Assembly (NCBI GenBank): GCA_948567375.1
Contig: OX419758.1
Location: 46,949,473-47,013,472 of the forward strand
Reading direction: 5' to 3'
Source of the DNA: Lunularia cruciata
Taxonomy: Eukaryota; Streptophyta; Marchantiopsida; Lunulariales; Lunulariaceae
DNA length: 64,000 nt
This document shows, piece by piece, positions 58,526 through 64,000 of the stretch. The notes under the pieces are model-generated. The model was given only the letters and a program-made list of their open reading frames with translations. It did not search any database and was not told where the DNA came from. Position numbers and translations under genes: made by a program. Numbering within the stretch: the stretch's first letter is position 1; the number at the start of each line of letters is the position of its first letter.

Positions 58526-58863
58526 CATACCGGTTATTCTTAATAAACCAGTTAGATCTTAGTTGCATGGGATATTCGAATTTGAAATTAGAAAGCCACG
58601 TGGTGTTGTAAACTTAGAAGTTTGTTATCAGCGAGCGAGCGAGTATAATTTGGCTTTCAACTCGGTTGAGAATTGCAAATTGTTCTTAATAAACCCATTA
58701 CATCTTAATTGCGAGCGAGTATAATCTGGCCAACTGGATTTCAAATCGGGTGAGAATTGCAAATTGTGAGAGGGTTTTCCTTTAGCAAGTTTATAGATTG
58801 CAGTGATAAATCATCGCAATGTGGTGGCCGGCTATTGCTAGCGAAAGAAATTAAGAAAGGGAT

Positions 58864-60240
58864 ATGGAAACAAACGTTCAAGAGAGAGGAAATGAACTTA
58901 ACCTCGATGACTGGGGATTTAATTACGGTGATTTCAATGAATTCCTAAAATACAATGAAACATGGAGTAAATTCAACGGAACATTTTGATGATTTTGATT
59001 TGGAGATGGAGGATGAATTGCTATTCAAATGGTGGTCTTTTGTTCATTCTCCAAGAATATCCTCAAGAGGAATTTCTACAACAAGCGTACAGATTTTGCT
59101 TATAAATTCATCCGGGATATAAATCTCACTTCATTTAGAAAGCTAGTCCATGGATGTTAAATCTTTTTTTGCTTTGTGGGATATGCTAAGAGAACATGAT
59201 GTTTTCAAAAGGAGTTGGAAGGCACAAGCTCTTGTGTGTTCGATTGGCTATCACTCTTGATCGATTTGGACACAACGGGAGTGGTGTGTGTTGCAAAGGG
59301 TACCAATCTGTTGGGAATTAGTTCCTTATCTACCACCAAGTATACAAAGAGAATCATGGACAACCATCGTAGACCTCTTGAGTGAAGAAGTATCTTGGCC
59401 TGATAGAGAAGAGAGAAATAAAATCTCAAATGTTTTTGCCGCAAAAGGGTTGAAGGGATGCACATGACTAGTGGATGGGAGTTTATTTCCCCTCGTCTAA
59501 AGATCCAAAGTGGATGGAGAAATTTATTATAGTTGCAAGGGTTTGTATTCAATCAACGGCCAAGTGATATGCAAGGATACGTGACAAATCATTTATTTCT
59601 CTAGGGGGGAGTGTTTATGTCAGGAGGTGAGTGTTCAATTTAGGCCATAGCCTATGATTTTTGGTTCATATAGTGTCTCTGTGCTATGATGTTTCTTTCT
59701 TTGAGAGAATGGAATCATGAGATTTGGTACATATGTATACTTTTGTGAGTGAGTTTTGAATGGTGTATTAATGGGAGTGAGTTTTGAATGGTGTGTTATT
59801 GCACTAATTTGGGACATATAGTATCTCTGGCCTGCAAAATTTCTTTGAGAGAAAGGAAATGCAAGATTTGGTACATATATATAATTTTGTGTGTGAGTTT
59901 TGAATGGTGTGTTATTGCCCTACAAGGATGCCCAACAATAGGATGCAGTACAAAGTTGACATGACTTGCATCAAGAAATCACCTCTCTTGCAAAGTATGA
60001 ATCAAAGAGATGATAATTCATCATTTGAGTCACACCATTATCATCTTAGCAACTCAGGTTATGTGTCAATGAGCCACTTGGTGCCTTTGTTCAAGTTTCC
60101 CTACATAGAGGATAAAATTGAGTTTAACAAATGTGTTGCAAAAACAAGAATTGTGAATCAGCATCCAAAGGCACATTAAAGGCGCATTGGCATTTTTTGA
60201 GAGAGCTAAGAATCAGAATTTCTATTTGATGAAGTAAACA
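58864..60240 (+). pseudogene. PIF/Harbinger (HARBI1-like) transposase pseudogene
   Basis: A DDE-type cut-and-paste transposase. It starts METNVQERGNELNLDDWGF (58,864), then MEDELLFKWWSFV, YKFIRDINLTSFRKLVHG and DRFGHNGSGVCCKGYQS. The core follows: WPDREERNKISNVFAAKGLK and LVDGSLFPLV (first catalytic Asp), then YYSCKGLYSINGQVIC, ending near 59,590. After a probable intron with repeated segments (about 59,620-60,000) the C-terminal part reads NSGYVSMSHLVPLFKFPY, EFNKCVAKTRIV and FLFDEVN. Third catalytic residues lie in the RIV region, which is damaged. Stops and frameshifts are few compared with the retroelements. No terminal inverted repeats were identified. Confidence 0.75.
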
Positions 60241-60555
60241 TAAAAGAGGACCTAAATAATCCAAAGCAACTAATTGATCCAAGCTTTTTGGATAGTTTTG
60301 TAACTAGAGAAAGAGAATTTAATGAGTGAGGAGTTACTTGTAGAGAGTAGACTAAAGAAGCTATGATGCAAATGTATATTGCATTCAATTGCCAATCAAA
60401 TAGGGTTTTGGATTTTATGTTATGCATAATGATGGGAATAAAGAGTGCATATTTTATCTTATGAATGTCCCATGTCCTCATGTTGGTTCATGGTTCATTG
60501 GTGTATATTGGCAGTCAATTCCAATTTTAGATTAATTTTGATTCATTAGACCTTG

Positions 60556-60690
60556 AAAATTGCTAAAAATTGCACTCAATCTTGACTTGTAATAGAGCAA
60601 AATATTTGGTTTCAATTTGCTATTGATTCACAAGGACATTGAAATTGCTAAAATTTGCACTCAATTTTGACTTGCGATAGAGCACATTCA
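60556..60690. repeat. Imperfect direct repeat, about 84-bp period
   Basis: gaaaattgctaaaaattgca and its downstream cttgacttg.gatagagca recur at about 60,556 and 60,640. Confidence 0.75.
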
Positions 60691-60699
60691 TTGCAAGGT

Positions 60700-61720
60700 G
60701 CTTTTGAAGTATCAAGGTGCTTGTGATGTATGCAAGTAAAAAAAAGGAAATAATCATTTTGCCTACAAGAAAGAAAGAGATTGAGACCAAAAGAAAGGAA
60801 TTTCTCTAAATAATATCTCATTGAATCTTCAACAAGAGAACAACATTTTTTAACCCTTAGCAAATTTACAATGGAGAAACAATCTTTGTGTACAAAAACA
60901 AGCAAAGAGAGGAAAAATTTTAATCCCAAGGTAGAGAAGAGGAAAATTAAGGAACTAGTCAAAACCACAAAAGAAGAGAGGTGAAAATCATACTATTGTA
61001 TTGAAATTCACACAAAACTCATAAAAGAGTCTAGAAATGAGATACAAATTAGGGAGACAAGGATATAATTTTGGAGTGTTCTCAAAGTGTCAAAATTTTG
61101 AATAGATTACAAGACGGATCAATTTTTGAAAGAGGAGATAATTGTTGAAGGGATTGATTTGCAAAGGGAGGAAGAGAGAGAGGAGAGAAACAAGGGTCAA
61201 CAACAAGTATGAGGGATTACCTAAAGGTCATATTTGTGAACGGTCAAAGGATTTGTGAAGGGAGAGAAAGAAGGAATGAAACTAGATAAAGATAGACAAG
61301 AGAGATCATAAAAACCTGGGGTTATAAAAAGGTCAAGTGTTTTTGGAGAAGAGAGGAGAGAAACAAGGGATTTGAAAGGAAGAGAAACCACTTGAAGAGA
61401 AGGTCAAGAGATGGAGAGAAAGGAACAAGTAGAGAAACAAGGGATAGATTAAGGAGAGAGGAGAGAAACAAGGGATTCGGAAAGGAGAGAAACCACTTGA
61501 GAGTTCAAGAGAAGGTCAAGAGATGGAGAGAACGGAACAAGTAGAGAAACAAAGGATAGAATAAGGAGAGAAATTTCAAGAGAGAAAGGAGAAGGGAGGG
61601 GCAGAAGGATTTTGAAGGAAGCAAAGAATAGAAGATTTTGAGTGCAAGAGAGAAATATGAGGTTGAAGGAAGGAGGAGAGTAAGAGATATTAGTTATGGC
61701 ACGTTTCAATTATGAAAAGG
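60700..61720. repeat. Purine-rich tract with a 105-bp tandem duplication
   Basis: Dominated by gagagaaacaaggga, gaagagaaaccacttga and gatggagagaa words. Two units at about 61,350-61,454 and 61,455-61,566 are tandem copies. Open frames on the minus strand are low-complexity. Confidence 0.75.
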
Positions 61721-62099
61721 ACTAGGATATGGAGAACATGGAGGAGTTTAAAGAAGGGGAATAATTAATTGGATTTCATACCAAAAGTGCCTACATGATC
61801 TTTATAAAGTGGCATGGTTAGACAAGCATCAAATTTAGAATTTGGTGAACAACATTCTAGGAGTGATTTCAATTTACTCAAGCTCAAATTGTGCATTGGC
61901 TTTGACTTTCCTTGCCCTAATGTAAGAGGTCTTTCTCTCTTCTTCTTTTTTGATTGTCTAATCTTTGAGTTCTTGAATTTGTATTTGATTTCCCAAATCT
62001 GCATTGTTGTTTATGATCAATCTGCCAATTCCACTCTCACCCCTAGAATGATCCCAATGCCACTCTCACCTTTGGCCTCCAAATTTAGCGCCTATTGAG

Positions 62100-63160
62100 T
62101 CCGGCCCTCAAATTCTTCCCGCTCCCAAATTTGGGTTAGTTTTAGCGATCATACTACTGCCCCCTACTTTTGTCGATCTTGCTATGAGAGATCCTCAAGC
62201 TGCCGCCTCTCTTTGGATCCTTATGCTGCAAGAGACCCCCTATTACTTCCTCCTTGGATCCCCATGCTATGGGCGCTCCCTCATTGGCCCCTCCTCATTT
62301 GATCAAGTTTACCAACATGTTGTTTGAGTTCTAGTTCTAGCAATTTATGAAGAAGTTTATGAATTGAGTTTTGAGTTTGACTTCCATAATTGTTATGAAT
62401 ATATGATTTTTGTGAATTTATTGATTTTTTTCAAAGTTCTTTGCAATTTATTTTTATTTGAGTTTTTCATGTTCCTTGCAAATTTATGTGATTTAGGAAT
62501 TGACTGATTGATTGATTGATTTTTGGCTCTAAACTTGCTTTTGTAGTATGGATTCCTATATCCATGGAGTTTGTAAGATTGTAGGGCTCCTTTACACACA
62601 CAAGATCGGTGCATCGGAGGCCTTTCACTTTTGCTCTAGGGCCAATCAGAGATGCTCTTGCATTGCAAATAGGTAGTGGAGGAAAAAGAAGATTAGGGTA
62701 CAAGATTGATTTTATGTGGTTGATGGAGTTTGCTAGAAGGTACCTAGCTAGGTAGTATAAATACATAGATTGGATGCCATTTTTCCAAATGGTCAGTTGT
62801 GTTCTCATACTAGCAAGGCATCAAAGGCAAAACATGGACAATTGGCCTTGAATGTGAAGAGTAAGGCGGAGAAGAAGAGAGAGGATTATGATTAAAGAGA
62901 GCTCATTTTTATTATAGTAGAGGTAGACTTTTCATTCTTGCAAAATCATATTTGGCACCTAGATGGGAGATTGTTCAAGCAATCATTTGTTGGACATCTA
63001 ATCACCCATCTATTTTTAGAAGGGGATTTATAAGAGAGAATGATGTTTACTATGGTACTCTTCCAAGGCCATCAAAGGAGCATTTTGTCCTTGGAGCACA
63101 TGAAGATGAGGCCAAGGAGGAAGGTAAGTGAGAATAAATGTAGAGTATTAGTGTGAAATT
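62100..63160 (+). pseudogene. Unrecognised decayed coding region, part 1
   Basis: The plus strand has alternating open stretches with protein-like character: RRPFTFALGPIRDALALQIG, YKIDFMWLMEFARRYLA and WMPFFQMVSCVLILARHQRQ. It continues with RLFILAKSYLAPRWEIVQAI, FRRGFIRENDVYYGTLP and RPSKEHFVLGAHEDEAKEE. The stops are mainly TAG. I do not recognise the family; the position and style suggest a retroelement or transposon Gag-like or accessory protein. Confidence 0.45.
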
Positions 63161-63369
63161 GTTTTAGAGTTTTGTTGTATTTCATAGTGTGTTGCTATCC
63201 ATTACCACTTAGACTTTCTTTTGTGCACATGGAATTCTTCACAATTTATGATACCATGTTGAACTATATTGGTTAGATAGTGGTTAGTAGAGTTATGTTG
63301 AGTGAGGATTTGGGTTGATATTGGACTTTCATTTGTGCATAGGTAACCTTTGTGATCTTGATGGTATAG

Positions 63370-63900
63370 ATGCCTCTTATCTCTCTAAATTTTTGTGTAG
63401 ATGACACTTTTGACAATCTAGAAACTCTCCTTGTAGATGCTACTCCTACTCTATTGGAGAGGCATGATCCTACCCTTCATGTTTCTAGCAATGACACTCC
63501 TTGCATTGACACTCTAGGGGCTCTCAGTATAGAGGAGGAGATTGTTAGGTTGCACATTGTTAGGTTAGGATGTGAGAATATGAGTCCATCTTTTGCTCGT
63601 GTTAGTCTTGCACACATAGCTCTTGGGGAGGATGAGGCACTTGCAAGGGAAAGTGACTTAGTGTAGAGAGAGCGTGTGGTTCTTGAGAGGAGTAGAGACT
63701 TAGCATCATGCAAGCTTCTTTCTACTAAAAGAGATAGTAGTATATATGAGAGAGAAGTGCAGTTTAGGATATCCTAGAGTGACTTTAAGAGTTAGATAGG
63801 CTTATATGCCAAAGACATGCCATGGTAGAGGAATATCAACATGATGAGGAGTTTTATAGGAGAGAGTGTATGTTACCCATGGATTTTTAGAGAAGGCCTA
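63370..63900 (+). pseudogene. Unrecognised decayed coding region, part 2
   Basis: Open for 98 codons from 63,370 (NDTPCIDTLGALSIEEEIV, then ARVSLAHIALGEDEALARES) and readable past a TAG at 63,664 into charged, probably coiled-coil sequence (RERVVLERSRDLAS, DSSIYEREVQF). Probably the same element as 62,100-63,160, continuing beyond the window. Confidence 0.4.
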
Positions 63901-64000
63901 GGGAGCTTTTGAGCAGTTAGCAAGTAAGGAGATTCATGCAGTAGTGCAAACTCAAACAAAAAAAGAACTAACTCTAACTATAAAGAGATATGTTCTTGTT

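Noticed and set aside
1..64000. tRNA genes, riboswitches and bacterial operon features
   Set aside because: None recognised; the only tRNA-related signal is the primer-binding site at 16,338-16,350.

Overview
This looks like nuclear DNA from a streptophyte that makes flagellated sperm: a charophyte alga, bryophyte, lycophyte or fern. The evidence is spliced genes with canonical GT/AG junctions, a plant steroleosin-type dehydrogenase, a gene resembling axonemal microtubule-inner-protein genes, and dense nested retroelements of plant type (a chromovirus with an initiator-Met tRNA primer site, copia, LINE). The species cannot be named from the sequence.

Layout. 1-1.16 kb: the 3' end of a Ty3/gypsy element whose integrase carries a PHD finger, abutting a fragment of an R2-like retrotransposon (to 1.81 kb). 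1.8-3.0 kb: non-repetitive DNA with a possible two-exon gene. 3.0-4.8 kb: a T-rich minisatellite. 5.0-8.2 kb (minus): an intact six-exon short-chain dehydrogenase gene. 8.3-11.2 kb: AT-rich DNA without genes. 11.18-16.70 kb (minus): a decayed chromovirus with both LTRs, primer site, zinc knuckle, RT, integrase and chromodomain. 16.7-21.8 kb: unassigned repeats. 21.8-47.1 kb: a copia element split by a large gypsy element (about 23.09-45.26 kb). That gypsy element is itself broken by a LINE, LTR-type insertions and unknown insertions. 47.1-54.6 kb: unique DNA carrying two R2-like elements in opposite orientations. 55.3-57.5 kb (minus): a CIMIP2/FAM166-like gene and its upstream region. 58.9-60.2 kb: a PIF/Harbinger transposase pseudogene. 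60.3-64.0 kb: a purine-rich tract and an unrecognised decayed coding region.

The main discovery is the gypsy element at 23-45 kb. Read across its nested insertions it encodes Gag (CCHC knuckle), protease, a cytosine-C5 DNA methyltransferase with a PCQ catalytic motif, reverse transcriptase, RNase H, integrase and a PHD finger. One retroelement therefore carried both a DNA-methylation writer and a likely histone-tail reader. DNA methyltransferases captured by retrotransposons have been reported in dinoflagellates and charophytes; the pairing with a PHD finger, and the nested context here, deserve attention. This copy is dead, with many stop codons and frameshifts.

The second theme is a set of site-nonspecific R2-like (restriction-like-endonuclease) elements outside rDNA with short target duplications. 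The third is a set of insertions flanked by direct repeats much longer than the usual 4-6 bp LTR target duplication (56 bp in the clearest case). Old elements in the middle of the window are AT-rich and TG/CA-biased with many TAG stops, as expected after deamination of methylated cytosines. The outer regions and the R2-like copies keep their CpG sites.
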